From: CAZSVI01 sp964610205
Lineage (GTDB): Bacteria; Bacillota; Clostridia; DSM-8532
Direction: 5' to 3'
Length of the DNA: 27,336 bases
Assembly (NCBI GenBank): GCA_964610205.1
Contig: CAZSVI010000042.1
Location: 1-27,336, forward strand
The notes under the pieces are model-generated. The model was not told the origin of the DNA and did no database searches. It worked only from the letters and a program-made list of their open reading frames with translations. Position numbers and translations under genes: made by a program. How positions within the stretch are numbered: the stretch's first letter is position 1; every line of letters starts with the position of its first letter. This document shows positions 14,562-23,345 of the stretch, piece after piece.

Positions 14562-15923
14562 CTACAGAGTCAGAATACCGTTTTCGGTATTTATTATAAT
14601 CAGAACCTGTTCTTCCTTTCCGGTGGCAGCATTAATATATGCAAGGAAATCCTTATCTTTCAGTTTCCCCTTCAGCTCATAACAGAAAATTTCAGTTCCG
14701 AATTTAGTGGGGATTAGCGCCATACCTACAGAATTAATGTCAGCTCTCGTTCCGGCACGGGCAATTGCCTGCTCTTCGGTTAGAGCAGGTTCAGGTATTT
14801 GCCTTTGGGTATGGTTCATAATAAAGCCCTTTGACTCGAATCCTACAACCTCCCCCGTATCCAGAGCAATCTTCACTTTTATGAGATCCGGGTAAACCAC
14901 TACACCCTCCTGCTCAAAGGCATAGTTAATAGTAGCGGTGCTGTCCTCCTTAACATAATAAGTATCCTTCATATTACTGTAACCACGGCTCTCAAGAAAC
15001 TTCATTCCTGCTTCTTTTGCCTTATCCACATCCAGTGTTTCCTGTCCTATATCCCTGTTATTCAGCATCCATATTACATGAGCGCCTTTTTTGGTAACAT
15101 CCGCGGCAGCAAATTCCTCTTCAGGCCTGTCATTAAACGTAATCCTGAAGGTATAAGCAGGCAGGGTATCTGTCTGTATTTCTCCCGTATGTTCAACGGA
15201 TGTGACTTTATCCGCTCCAAAAAACTCTTTTAGCTTTTGCTGCGCTTCTTCGACACCCATATCATTTCCCGTTAAACCTCTGGGCTGCATACTGCCCATG
15301 TGATCGGAAAACGGACCGTCATATATCAAAGTAGGAAACTCCTGGAACGAATTATTTATATCTGAAAACATCTGGCCGGGTAAATTTTCCGATTGTTTCC
15401 GGAACATTTGCGTACCCTTGTTTGCCAGTTCATTCCACTTTATTCTCCCTTCGGAAATGGATGCCTGCAGATTATTCAACCCTTCTTCAAGAGAAACTGA
15501 AAACTCCTGAAGTTTTTCCAGCGTCCGGTACTGTTCGTCATCGATTCCTTTACNNNNNNNNNNCTGGCAAAGGAACTTCGATGTGTTGGCCAGAACGTCC
15601 TGTGTAACCGGAAGCTGCCCCAGGTTCGTTTGTGCAAGGTTTGCCTGATGCCACGCCTCCTGCAATGTTTCAGCAGCCATTTCATTCGTGGAGCAAATCA
15701 TGCTTTTTGTAAGCAGAACCTCCACGTTCTGCACATATCCAATCATCTCATAAAAAGCGCGGTTGTACTGGTTATCCAGTTCCTGCCTTAAATCCGCCGC
15801 TCTTTTATACTGGAATATTCCCCAGGCCGCAACAACAGCAATGAGTACAATTACTACACTATACATATGCCTGTCGGAAAGTCTTTTCTTCCAATCCATT
15901 AATTTTTCACGAAATCTGCCCAA
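14562..15923 (-). CDS. ypeB: Germination protein YpeB (contains an assembly gap)
   Basis: About 453 aa as written, with four unknown residues caused by 10 Ns at 15554-15563. The start is a TTG (15921-15923) supported by AGGAGGTG 7 bases upstream. Residues 21-40 form a signal-anchor helix (YSVVIVLIAVVAAWGIF). The N-terminal half is a helical domain (NRAFYEMIGYVQNVEVLLTKS), and the C-terminal half contains PepSY-type modules (EEAQQKLKEFFG, LTEEQAIARAG). YpeB is deposited in the spore and is needed for stability and control of the cortex-lytic enzyme SleB (established in Bacillus). It is the second gene of a sleB-ypeB pair, 26 bases after sleB. The true gap is probably longer than 10 bases, because the missing stretch normally covers about a dozen or more residues. 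Confidence 0.92.
   Translation of the reverse strand: MGRFREKLMDWKKRLSDRHMYSVVIVLIAVVAAWGIFQYKRAADLRQELDNQYNRAFYEMIGYVQNVEVLLTKSMICSTNEMAAETLQEAWHQANLAQTNLGQLPVTQDVLANTSKFLCQXXXXKGIDDEQYRTLEKLQEFSVSLEEGLNNLQASISEGRIKWNELANKGTQMFRKQSENLPGQMFSDINNSFQEFPTLIYDGPFSDHMGSMQPRGLTGNDMGVEEAQQKLKEFFGADKVTSVEHTGEIQTDTLPAYTFRITFNDRPEEEFAAADVTKKGAHVIWMLNNRDIGQETLDVDKAKEAGMKFLESRGYSNMKDTYYVKEDSTATINYAFEQEGVVVYPDLIKVKIALDTGEVVGFESKGFIMNHTQRQIPEPALTEEQAIARAGTRADINSVGMALIPTKFGTEIFCYELKGKLKDKDFLAYINAATGKEEQVLIIINTENGILTL
15554..15563. other. Scaffold gap (10 N)
   Basis: Ten consecutive Ns inside ypeB. The frame continues on both sides with plausible YpeB sequence, so the placeholder happens to keep frame. The real length is unknown. 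Confidence 0.98.
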
Positions 15924-15949
15924 TAGAATACACCTCCTGTGAACTAAGC

Positions 15950-16423
15950 TTATTTACCGAAGTTATGCTTGCCAATTGCTTTAACAATCTGTTTGCTCCA
16001 TATCCATTTGCTTGTGGCCGTTGCGGGATTCCAGTAGTACAGGCACCCTCCTGTCGGATCCCAGCCGTTTATCGCATCACGCGCTGCTTTTAAAACACTG
16101 GAGCCCGCATCTATGGGTACATTTATCTGACCATCGGTTACAGCTGTGAATGCGCCAGGCTGATAGATAACTCCTGCTACAGTATTTGGAAAATCTGCAG
16201 AGTTTACCCTATTTAATATAATTGCCCCAACAGCTACCTGTCCCTCGTAAGATTCTCCTCTAGCTTCGCCATTAATTGCCCTTGCAATCATTTGTTCATC
16301 GGAAGACCTTGTTGACTGCGCAATTGAAATTGTATAAAAGAAACAAGGAACAGTCATACACAGTATGACAGAAAGAATCGATATCCACATTATACATTTC
16401 TGCTTTTTATTTTTTAACATCAT
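15950..16423 (-). CDS. sleB: Spore cortex-lytic enzyme SleB-type cell wall hydrolase
   Basis: 157 aa. The N-terminus (basic, then a hydrophobic helix at about 11-33) is a signal peptide or anchor. The rest is a SleB/CwlJ catalytic domain (Hydrolase_2): MIARAINGEARGESYEGQVAVGAIILNRV with the likely catalytic Glu at about 53, then NTVAGVIYQPGAF and a C-terminal YYWNPATATSKWIW block. It acts as a lytic transglycosylase on the muramic-lactam peptidoglycan of the spore cortex during germination. Unlike Bacillus SleB (about 300 aa), it has no N-terminal peptidoglycan-binding domain. Pairing with ypeB supports SleB rather than CwlJ. Two adjacent ATGs follow AAGGAGG. No clear forespore promoter is visible upstream. 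Confidence 0.9.
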   Translation of the reverse strand: MMLKNKKQKCIMWISILSVILCMTVPCFFYTISIAQSTRSSDEQMIARAINGEARGESYEGQVAVGAIILNRVNSADFPNTVAGVIYQPGAFTAVTDGQINVPIDAGSSVLKAARDAINGWDPTGGCLYYWNPATATSKWIWSKQIVKAIGKHNFGK

Positions 16424-16663
16424 ACATCTCCATCCTCCTTATCATTATAAGTTTATGTTTTTCAACATACTATCAGGTAAAAATCCGCCTCTGTTTTTGC
16501 TTGCCCTGCCATAACGGAAGCTTATACGGCATAAACAATTAAATTTATGTTTTTACCGGTTTTCCATTTTATTCGGACTTATTAGTATTAGTTTTTCTAA
16601 CATCAGCATATTTATACCGTCATCCGCTCATAATGGGAATATGGATATTAATGTTTGAATGAA
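16424..16663. other. Divergent intergenic region between sleB and the glycosyltransferase
   Basis: About 240 bases, AT-rich, with no frame supported by a ribosome site and no RNA structure I recognise. The sleB promoter must lie in it on the minus strand, but no convincing SigG or SigA pair was found for that direction. Confidence 0.5.
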
Positions 16664-16692
16664 GCATAGGAAAACCAGAGGAACACATAATA
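16664..16692 (+). promoter_or_regulatory. SigG-like (forespore) promoter of the glycosyltransferase gene
   Basis: GCATA (16664-16668) and CATAATA (16686-16692) are 17 bases apart. This fits the Bacillus/Clostridium SigG pattern (GNATR, 17-18 bases, CATNNTA), with the ATG 56 bases downstream. No SigA pair is seen in the same stretch. It is assigned by eye only. Confidence 0.45.
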
Positions 16693-16747
16693 AATAAAAT
16701 ATTCCGATGCTCCATTTTGAGTTATTAGAAGGAGAGCGCAATTTTTT

Positions 16748-17833
16748 ATGCATGTTATGTTTTTATATGCTTCAACGGGAAGTGGGCATTTAAAAGCTGC
16801 CGAATATGTAAGAGAAGCCCTTTTCAGAAAAAACAGAAATATTAGGGTCAGTATGGCTGATGTTCTGAACCTATGTAATTTTCCTATTGAGTCTTTTGTT
16901 TTGAAAGCATTCCGGTTTCTGGTCTCAAGGTGTCCCAATACTTATCGTTTTTTATACAGAATTACTGAAAATACAGCATTCTTTAATTATGTTGCCGGTT
17001 GGTTCTTCTCAAGAAGTATTGTTGTTTTAAAAGAGAAATGTCTGTCAACAGATATACAGTCCATAGTATGTACTCATCCTTTCGCATTGTTGTTTGCTTC
17101 CAGATTAAAAAAGGAACTGGGGGATAAATCACCGCTTGTCATGGGTATTGTTACCGATTATCAAATACACAGATTCTGGCTGTATTCTCAGATAGATTTA
17201 TATTTTGTACCGAATGAAGAAATGCGTAAAAAGCTTTTGAATCTTGGCTGGTGTGCCGACAAAGTAAAGGTCACGGGTATTCCATGTCCGATAGATATAA
17301 AAAATGCTATAAATACTCATGAAATACTAAAGCCTTTCTGGTTGATTGCGGGAGGAGGCTGGGGACTTGGCAACCTTGAAAATACCGCCAGGAGTCTGCT
17401 GAAAAAGTATAAAAATTGCAATATTATGGTGATAACCGGAGAAAACCGACTTTTATTCAGCAGATTAAGAGTTCTGCAGAAACAGAATCCGGATCGTTTG
17501 ATAGTAAAAGGCACAATACCACATCTTTACGATGAGATGAAAAACGCTCTGGCCGTCTTGACAAAACCCGGAGGGCTTACCGTTACAGAGGCAATGATTC
17601 TTAAAAAACCGCTGATTCTTTTAAAGCCATTGCCGGGTGCTGAAGAAAAAAACCTGAAGTATCTGGTTGATCAAGGTGCTGCTGTTTCATACAGGAGTTT
17701 TCAAAGAAAACCTGAAGTCATCGGATGTTGGCAGCAGCTTTATTCAAAACAGCAGATCCGGACAGCTCAAACAGACAGCAGTCAAAGGATCGCCGGATGG
17801 ATAATGCAGGTTATGGGTGCTGTCGATTATTGA
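16748..17833 (+). CDS. MGDG-synthase-like glycosyltransferase (GT28 family)
   Basis: 361 aa, starting at the ATG after AAGGAGAG (16729-16736, 11 bases). The N-terminal domain carries the MGDG_synth signature YASTGSGHLKAAEYV (from residue 7), and the C-terminal GT28 domain carries LTKPGGLTVTEAMILKKPLIL, the nucleotide-sugar binding region. The family moves a sugar from UDP-sugar to diacylglycerol (UgtP, MGDG synthase) or another lipid acceptor at the membrane surface. The acceptor cannot be read from sequence. There is no membrane helix, as expected for a monotopic enzyme. It lies next to sleB-ypeB in the opposite direction and has a SigG-like promoter, which suggests a role in the spore membrane or envelope (inference). 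It is not ugtP by context, since no lipid-anchor or cell-division genes are adjacent. Confidence 0.86.
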   Translation: MHVMFLYASTGSGHLKAAEYVREALFRKNRNIRVSMADVLNLCNFPIESFVLKAFRFLVSRCPNTYRFLYRITENTAFFNYVAGWFFSRSIVVLKEKCLSTDIQSIVCTHPFALLFASRLKKELGDKSPLVMGIVTDYQIHRFWLYSQIDLYFVPNEEMRKKLLNLGWCADKVKVTGIPCPIDIKNAINTHEILKPFWLIAGGGWGLGNLENTARSLLKKYKNCNIMVITGENRLLFSRLRVLQKQNPDRLIVKGTIPHLYDEMKNALAVLTKPGGLTVTEAMILKKPLILLKPLPGAEEKNLKYLVDQGAAVSYRSFQRKPEVIGCWQQLYSKQQIRTAQTDSSQRIAGWIMQVMGAVDY

Positions 17834-17875
17834 TTTTTAATTTTTGAATTATGCGATCAGAGAGATTATCTTTCG

Positions 17876-20419
17876 TTATGTTTTCTCCAATTTAATAGTA
17901 TGAAATAAATCCGGATCAAATGTTTCATGTATAAGTTCGACTTCCCTCTGTTTACAGGTAAAAAGAAGTATCTGCCTTGTTTTGCATTCCTCAGCCAACA
18001 GAGAAAGAGCGTTCTTTGTTCTCTCTTCATCATACTGGACAAAAGGCTCATCCAAAAACAGCGGCAGCCTCTCGTCCTCCTTTTCAACCAGCTTCACAGA
18101 CGCAAGACGCAGGGCAAGATATACCTGATCTACCGTCCCTGATGAAAGCTGTTCGGGCATAACCCACTCCAATGAGTCCGGCGGGAGGATATTTAACAAT
18201 AAACTGTCGTCGGCTTTAACTTCACTATATTTCCCCCCGGTAACCTTACTCATGATATCGCCCATTTCCCTGCTCAGACAAGGCACATAATCACGGCGTA
18301 CTTCGATGCTCGCCTCGGTCAGAGCCTTCATAGCTTCATCAAGCGCTTTGCCGGTAAATACAATGTCTTCTTTTTCATCGGTCAACACCTGCAGCTTTTC
18401 ATGAATCTCCTGCAGCTTTTCTTCATCCGGAATATTCTCAAGACGTATGGTTAACGTGTTTATATTAAGATGATTTTCCCTTATCCTGTCGTTTATCAGT
18501 TCAATATCTTCTTCAAGGCGGACCAGGTCAGCCTCTTCCGTACCCTGGTGATCTTGCGGCCTATAATGTTCCGATTCCCTGTCTATCAGCTCCTCCAGCA
18601 TCATTCGTGTTGTTATTTCCTCGTTACAGGTCAGGGAAATCTCCCTGTATATACCTTCCTCTTTTTGACTCAGGGAACCATTGTTCCCGCGTATGGCCTG
18701 TTGCTTCTGAAAGATCGACAGATATTCCTCGAAACCCTTCCTCCAGCTTTGTATATATTCATCCCGGATGGCATCCGATTCCAACGGTATTCTGGCTTTG
18801 CGCAGTTTCTCTGATATCCTGTTTCCGATATCATTCAAAAAACTTAAAAGATTCTTTTCATTTTCACGGATACGGGTATTCTCTGCCTGAAGTTCTTTAT
18901 ACAGCCGTCTTTTATCCTCAAATAAACTCCTGAGCCTTATAAAATCCTGAAGATTCACAACCTTTACCTTTTCCATCCACTCGTTTAAAAGTCGCCGGCT
19001 GTCAAACTCCATAACGCTTTCATGGAGCTCTGCATCTATACGGCAGTTTATGTTCATAGACTTCTTTTCTTTTCGCCCGGCAAGGAAAAAAATACCTATG
19101 GAGGACAAAATTATAAAAAGTCCCGCGATTATAAATGCCATAAAAAGCTCGGATGAAATTTTGGTTCTAAAGAATAAACCTGCTGATATGAGAAATACAG
19201 CCACTCCCATTACAATTAAGGATATTTTTTTTAATGCCTTATGTAATAACGGCTTTATTTTTCCTCCTTCAGTTTCCGCTTTTTCAACTCTTTTATTTTC
19301 TTCGTTCAGAATCTTATTTAAGACTTTTTCTACCAGCAGTTCGTTTTCGCTGAAAAAATTATACTGATCCAAAACCTGCCTTGCACAGGCAAGCTTTTCC
19401 TCATTTCTTTCCTTCTCATTCAAAACTTCCCGGTATTCCCTTTGTTTCAATTCAAAACGGATATGGTCCGAAACCATCCTGTCCGCGTCATCTCTGGTAA
19501 AATCACTGAAGCTCCTGACGGATTCCATACTCTTATCAAGCTGTTTCAATATGTTTTCATTCTCGTTTTTACTACTCTCAATCTCCTGTATTTGTATAAG
19601 ATATTGCTTAAGCTTCTGTATTTTTTTACACGATTCCAGTATTTCCATGTTTTCTTTTATTCTTTTACGTTTTTCAAGAAGGCTTCCCCGTTGAATTTCC
19701 AATATATTTTCTTTCTTGCGTTCCTGCTCCAGTTCCGAAAAAGTATCCCTGCCGTTCTCATAAAGCCGCTGTATCGCCTCTTCTTCCCGGACGGTCTCAT
19801 CCAATCTTGCCTGAATCAGGTTAAGCGGACGGGTAGTACTTCTTTCACTTCCAACATAAGAAAGCTGCGCATCCTTTAGTGCCTTTAACGCTTTTTGATA
19901 AGATACTTCCTCTGCTCCTCCCTGCCGGATATTCATGAACTTCTCGGCCAGAACCTTTCTGCCTTCGTTGTCAACAAAACTCTGAAGCTGTCCGATAAAC
20001 GCCGTACGTTCAAAACAACGTTCGGATAAACCCATATGCTGTTCGGCAAACCGAACACCCTCTTCTTTCTCCGCTGAAAACTCCCCTGTGATATTATTGT
20101 TATATCCATCATGAATACTAATCGTGTTCCTGTCAAAGTTTCTTGTTACACTATATCGTCTCCCGCTATCCAGCTCATATTCCATAACACCGCCATATAC
20201 CGCGGCAATCCAGGGCTTGAACCGCCTTGCCGGAGGCAGTGAACCGTCCTTTGCCTTCCTTCCTCCCTTCAATCCAAAAAACATGCCTTTTATAAAAGAT
20301 TGCAGAGTGGATTTTCCGGATTCATTGCAGCCATAAACCACATTCAGACCCGGGCCGAAACAATATTTACGGTTTTCAAACCTGCCAAACCCCTTTACAT
20401 CAAGTTTAGTAAGTATCAT
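17876..20419 (-). CDS. yhaN: YhaN-like SbcC/Rad50-type AAA ATPase
   Basis: 847 aa. The P-loop GCNESGKST is at residues 30-38. Long coiled coils fill the middle, interrupted by two membrane-like helices near residues 390-455 (LIVMGVAVFLISAGLFF; FIIAGLFIILSSIGIFFLAG). The C-terminus has the signature LSSGTVDQVYLALRLASVKL and Walker B LPLFLDEPFVQYDEER. This is the layout of YhaN of Bacillus subtilis, a membrane-interrupted relative of SbcC/Rad50, rather than SbcC itself, which has no membrane helices. It is expected to work with the nuclease encoded 28 bases upstream in DNA end processing. The ribosome site AGAGG is 7 bases from the ATG. It is the last gene of an acpS-yhaO-yhaN unit. Confidence 0.88.
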   Translation of the reverse strand: MILTKLDVKGFGRFENRKYCFGPGLNVVYGCNESGKSTLQSFIKGMFFGLKGGRKAKDGSLPPARRFKPWIAAVYGGVMEYELDSGRRYSVTRNFDRNTISIHDGYNNNITGEFSAEKEEGVRFAEQHMGLSERCFERTAFIGQLQSFVDNEGRKVLAEKFMNIRQGGAEEVSYQKALKALKDAQLSYVGSERSTTRPLNLIQARLDETVREEEAIQRLYENGRDTFSELEQERKKENILEIQRGSLLEKRKRIKENMEILESCKKIQKLKQYLIQIQEIESSKNENENILKQLDKSMESVRSFSDFTRDDADRMVSDHIRFELKQREYREVLNEKERNEEKLACARQVLDQYNFFSENELLVEKVLNKILNEENKRVEKAETEGGKIKPLLHKALKKISLIVMGVAVFLISAGLFFRTKISSELFMAFIIAGLFIILSSIGIFFLAGRKEKKSMNINCRIDAELHESVMEFDSRRLLNEWMEKVKVVNLQDFIRLRSLFEDKRRLYKELQAENTRIRENEKNLLSFLNDIGNRISEKLRKARIPLESDAIRDEYIQSWRKGFEEYLSIFQKQQAIRGNNGSLSQKEEGIYREISLTCNEEITTRMMLEELIDRESEHYRPQDHQGTEEADLVRLEEDIELINDRIRENHLNINTLTIRLENIPDEEKLQEIHEKLQVLTDEKEDIVFTGKALDEAMKALTEASIEVRRDYVPCLSREMGDIMSKVTGGKYSEVKADDSLLLNILPPDSLEWVMPEQLSSGTVDQVYLALRLASVKLVEKEDERLPLFLDEPFVQYDEERTKNALSLLAEECKTRQILLFTCKQREVELIHETFDPDLFHTIKLEKT

Positions 20420-20447
20420 ATAAACGCCTCTTCACAAAATTTAATTT

Positions 20448-21584
20448 TTATAAGATTACTTTTCCTTCAAATAAAGCCTCCAGGCCCAAATAGAGTGCCT
20501 TTTCCAGTATGCGTTTCTCTTCTCCCTGCGCCTTTGAAATTCTCTCCTGCATTTTGGCTGCAAAAACCCCTGAAATATCCTTTTCTTTGATTAATTCCTC
20601 AAGTATATATCCCGGACGGGTATTGTCCGCAAGCTTTGTAAAAAAACATACTCCCTCGAGTTCCTGTTCCAGACCCTTCGTATCAATTTTATACCCCGGA
20701 AATAACCTGCCGGTTAAATTCACCCTTGCAATATCCCTTTTATAGTTATAGGTTTTCAGAAATTTGTCCAGCTTTGCCTTAACCTGCGTATCCGACTCCA
20801 ATTCTCCAACATCCAAATTAAATTCACAGTACTTTCGCTGCTGCAACGGAATAAAACCGTATTCCCTTTGAAGCATCCCCTGCCTTTTATTAAGACAAAC
20901 CCGGTATACGCCATGCTCCCCCTGCTCGTCAAAGCCAAGGGGTTCGGGGCTTCCTGAATTTATAATGCCCTCTTTGGCCAGTGTTTCGTTTCTTTCATGA
21001 AAATGTCCCGCGGCATAATAATCAAAACCCATCTCAATCAATTCCTTTGATCCGACAGGATTATAGGGATATTGCGTAAAAGCCATATCTATTGTTCCAT
21101 GAAAAAGGCACAGGTTATACATGTCCGGTGATAACTCCGGTATTTTCATAGCAGGAAGCTGATCCTGGCGAAAGGTATCAAAACCGATTCCGTAGAAAAG
21201 CACGTTCAACTCTTCATCCATATATACGGGATTATTTGTTGTCAGAATATGTACATTGGTATTCCAGGGATAAATCCGGTACCATGAATTTTTTACACAG
21301 GGGTCATGATTGCCTGTAACAATAATTACAGGCTTATTACACAGCCTTGAAAACTGCTCGTTAATCCACTGTATGGTTGATCTTGTAATATATTGATGTT
21401 CATATAAATCTCCGGAAACAACAAGAAAATCAGTATTGCTTTTAAGAACAAGTGAAACAATGTCCTCCAGCGTCCTCTTAAGATCCCTTCTGCGTTCCCT
21501 GGCAAAGATATCTCGTCCCATGCTTTGAAAGGATGCATCCATATGAATATCGGCACAATGTATAAAACTAATTTTTTTCTCCAT
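20448..21584 (-). CDS. yhaO: YhaO-like DNA repair metallophosphoesterase (SbcD/Mre11-type)
   Basis: 378 aa from the ATG at 21582-21584, with GAGGT 8 bases upstream. The open frame extends 22 codons further into acpS without support. The full calcineurin-type metal set is visible: ADIHMDA (D and H), VVSGDLYEH, VTGNHDP and AAGHFHER. The C-terminal part (from about residue 240) corresponds to the capping domain of Mre11/SbcD relatives. It is expected to cut DNA ends with Mn2+, partnered with the ATPase encoded immediately downstream. The first 17 bases overlap the acpS stop, so acpS, yhaO and yhaN are probably one transcript. The gene name rests on pairing with the membrane-helix ATPase. Confidence 0.87.
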   Translation of the reverse strand: MEKKISFIHCADIHMDASFQSMGRDIFARERRRDLKRTLEDIVSLVLKSNTDFLVVSGDLYEHQYITRSTIQWINEQFSRLCNKPVIIVTGNHDPCVKNSWYRIYPWNTNVHILTTNNPVYMDEELNVLFYGIGFDTFRQDQLPAMKIPELSPDMYNLCLFHGTIDMAFTQYPYNPVGSKELIEMGFDYYAAGHFHERNETLAKEGIINSGSPEPLGFDEQGEHGVYRVCLNKRQGMLQREYGFIPLQQRKYCEFNLDVGELESDTQVKAKLDKFLKTYNYKRDIARVNLTGRLFPGYKIDTKGLEQELEGVCFFTKLADNTRPGYILEELIKEKDISGVFAAKMQERISKAQGEEKRILEKALYLGLEALFEGKVIL

Positions 21585-21999
21585 TAACGTTAACCTCGCC
21601 GGATTCCGTTTCCGGATCCTTTGTAAGCAGCACAGCAAACGCCACGGCATAATTATAGCTGTGTGTAAGGCTTATATCCATTGAAATTCCGCCCATATTA
21701 CTGTATCGTTCCAGGGTTGACCCGTGAAGAACCACCTTTGGCTTCCCGCCTTTACCTGCAACCAGTTCAATACCCTTTAAAGAAACGCCCTCTGAAAAGC
21801 CTGTTCCCAAAGCCTTTGAAACAGCTTCCTTGGCGGCAAACCTGGCGGCATAGCTTTCATACCTTCCATTTTTCCTGTTTTCACAATATTCAATCTCACC
21901 CGGTGTAAAAACCTTTTTTATGAAGGTCTCTCCACTCTGCTCAATGGAATCCTTAACCCGTTGAATTTCCACCATATCCACACCACAGAATATTCCCAT
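21568..21999 (-). CDS. acpS: Holo-[acyl-carrier-protein] synthase
   Basis: 143 aa. It transfers the phosphopantetheine arm of CoA to acyl carrier protein. GVDMVEI holds D8 and RFAAKEAVSKALG holds E58, the two Mg2+ ligands, at the same positions as in B. subtilis AcpS. The block ISMDISLTHSYNYAVAFAVLL completes the fold. The last 17 or so residues (DPETESGEVNVNGEKN) extend beyond the usual end. They are encoded by the stretch that carries the ribosome site and start of the downstream nuclease gene, so the extension may be a by-product of the overlap. It is the first gene of the unit. A near-perfect 21-bp palindrome lies 66 bases upstream. Confidence 0.93.
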   Translation of the reverse strand: MGIFCGVDMVEIQRVKDSIEQSGETFIKKVFTPGEIEYCENRKNGRYESYAARFAAKEAVSKALGTGFSEGVSLKGIELVAGKGGKPKVVLHGSTLERYSNMGGISMDISLTHSYNYAVAFAVLLTKDPETESGEVNVNGEKN

Positions 22000-22064
22000 T
22001 TCCCCATCCCTTCAAAGTAAAGATTTCTAATTCTAACCCCTGTTCCCATTCGATATTGAAAAGC

Positions 22065-22085
22065 ACAGGCAAAATTTTTACCTGT
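22065..22085. promoter_or_regulatory. 21-bp near-perfect palindrome upstream of acpS
   Basis: The outer arms ACAGG and CCTGT are perfect. Over 21 bases only one symmetric pair (positions 6 and 16) fails to match around the central base. It could be a dimeric repressor site for the acpS-yhaO-yhaN unit or a weak bidirectional hairpin. It does not match the FapR consensus as I know it. Confidence 0.35.
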
Positions 22086-22268
22086 ACCTGACATTTTAAT
22101 TAAGCTTTTGCGAAACCCGCGACAAAACGCAAGAGCGAAGGGTCTGAGGGCTTATGACAAGACCTGGTTAATATTACATTACAAGCATAACACATTATTA
22201 CAGCGGAAGCAATTGGAGCACGCCGTTACGATAAAGTTAGGAATAAATGTAACCGGAATTGCTGCCTG
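22086..22268. other. Non-coding stretch with imperfect inverted repeat
   Basis: No gene recognised. CTTTTGCG and CGCAAGAG (about 22105-22137) form an imperfect inverted repeat inside a GC-richer patch unlike its surroundings. It could be a leftover mobile-element end, and it marks the beginning of the fragment-rich zone that follows. Confidence 0.3.
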
Positions 22269-23345
22269 TTGATAGATAGCGACTACAGTCAGCTTATTTT
22301 CCCTTTCGGGTTTATTTTAAGCCAGAAAGCAGCGACGGAAAAAGCTTTAGCGGAGCAGATCAGTGTAATTGAAGGCCCTCCTGGAACAGGGAAAACTCAA
22401 ACCATACTCAATATTATCGCTAATGCAATGATGAATAATAAAACTGTTGCCGTTGTTTCAAACAATAATTCAGCAACAGCGAATGTCCTCGAAAAGTTGG
22501 AAAAATACGGCGTGGATTTTTTTGCTGCTTTTTTGGGCAACAAAGAAAATAAAGAAAAATTTTTTAATGAACAAAAAGGTGTATATCCGGATATGAGTAG
22601 CTGGATAATACCACCTCAAGCAATAAATACGATGAAGACAATCTTACGTGATTCTCAACAGAAGCTGAACGATATGCTTGGAATACAGAATAGACTGTCA
22701 GATTTAAAGCAAAAGTTCACGGAATTGCAAACAGAGTATAAATATTTTAATCAATACTTTCAGGAATCAGGTATTGGATCTATGCAATTGAGTTCGTTAT
22801 ACAGGATTAGATCAGACAATTTGTTGAAATTGTTATTTCAATTCAAAAAGTGTCTTGAAAAGGAAAGCGTTTCGTTTAGAACAAAGTTATATAACCTTTT
22901 TACATACGGGATATACAGTTTCAGGTTTTATTATTACACACCGGAAGCTATTGTTTCTTTTCTGCAAAAATCATACTATGAGAAAAAAATGAAAGAGTTA
23001 CAAAATGATATTGAAGCATTGACCCATAAACTGGGCAATTATCACTTTGATCGAGAAATGAAAGAATACAGTGCGGTTTCCATGAAGCTACTGAAAGCTG
23101 AACTGGTTCAACAGTATAAAAAGGGTAAGAACAGGGTAATATTCTCCACAAAAGACCTATGGAAAAACTTTGATTCCTTTATTAAGGAATATCCTGTTAT
23201 ACTAAGCACTACCCATTCATTAAGAAGCTGTACCAGTGAAAATTACCTATTTGATTATGTAATCATTGATGAGGCTTCCCAGGTAGACGTGGTGACAGGT
23301 GCATTGGCTTTGTCCTGTGCAAAGAAAGCCGTTATAGTTGGGGAT
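22269..23345 (+). pseudogene. Truncated superfamily 1 DNA/RNA helicase (AAA_11/AAA_12 type)
   Basis: The open frame (TTG at 22269, no ribosome site) enters the family in mid-protein: SQLIFPFGFILSQKAATEKAL, then P-loop EGPPGTGKTQTILNII (residues 36-43), a roughly 240-residue helical insertion, and Walker B YVIIDEASQVD (about residues 330-340) followed by KKAVIVGD. The next residues should be QLPP and the second RecA domain. Instead the sequence changes at 23345 into the 3' side of an unrelated gene on the other strand, and the frame runs on for 27 meaningless codons to 23429. Both ends are thus missing. It resembles the large DUF-containing helicases found in defence and repair islands, but the fragment cannot be active as a helicase. 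Confidence 0.78.

Noticed and set aside
16441..16475. SigG promoter for sleB on the minus strand
   Set aside because: Candidates such as AATGATA have no properly spaced -35, and the best one lies on the ribosome site.
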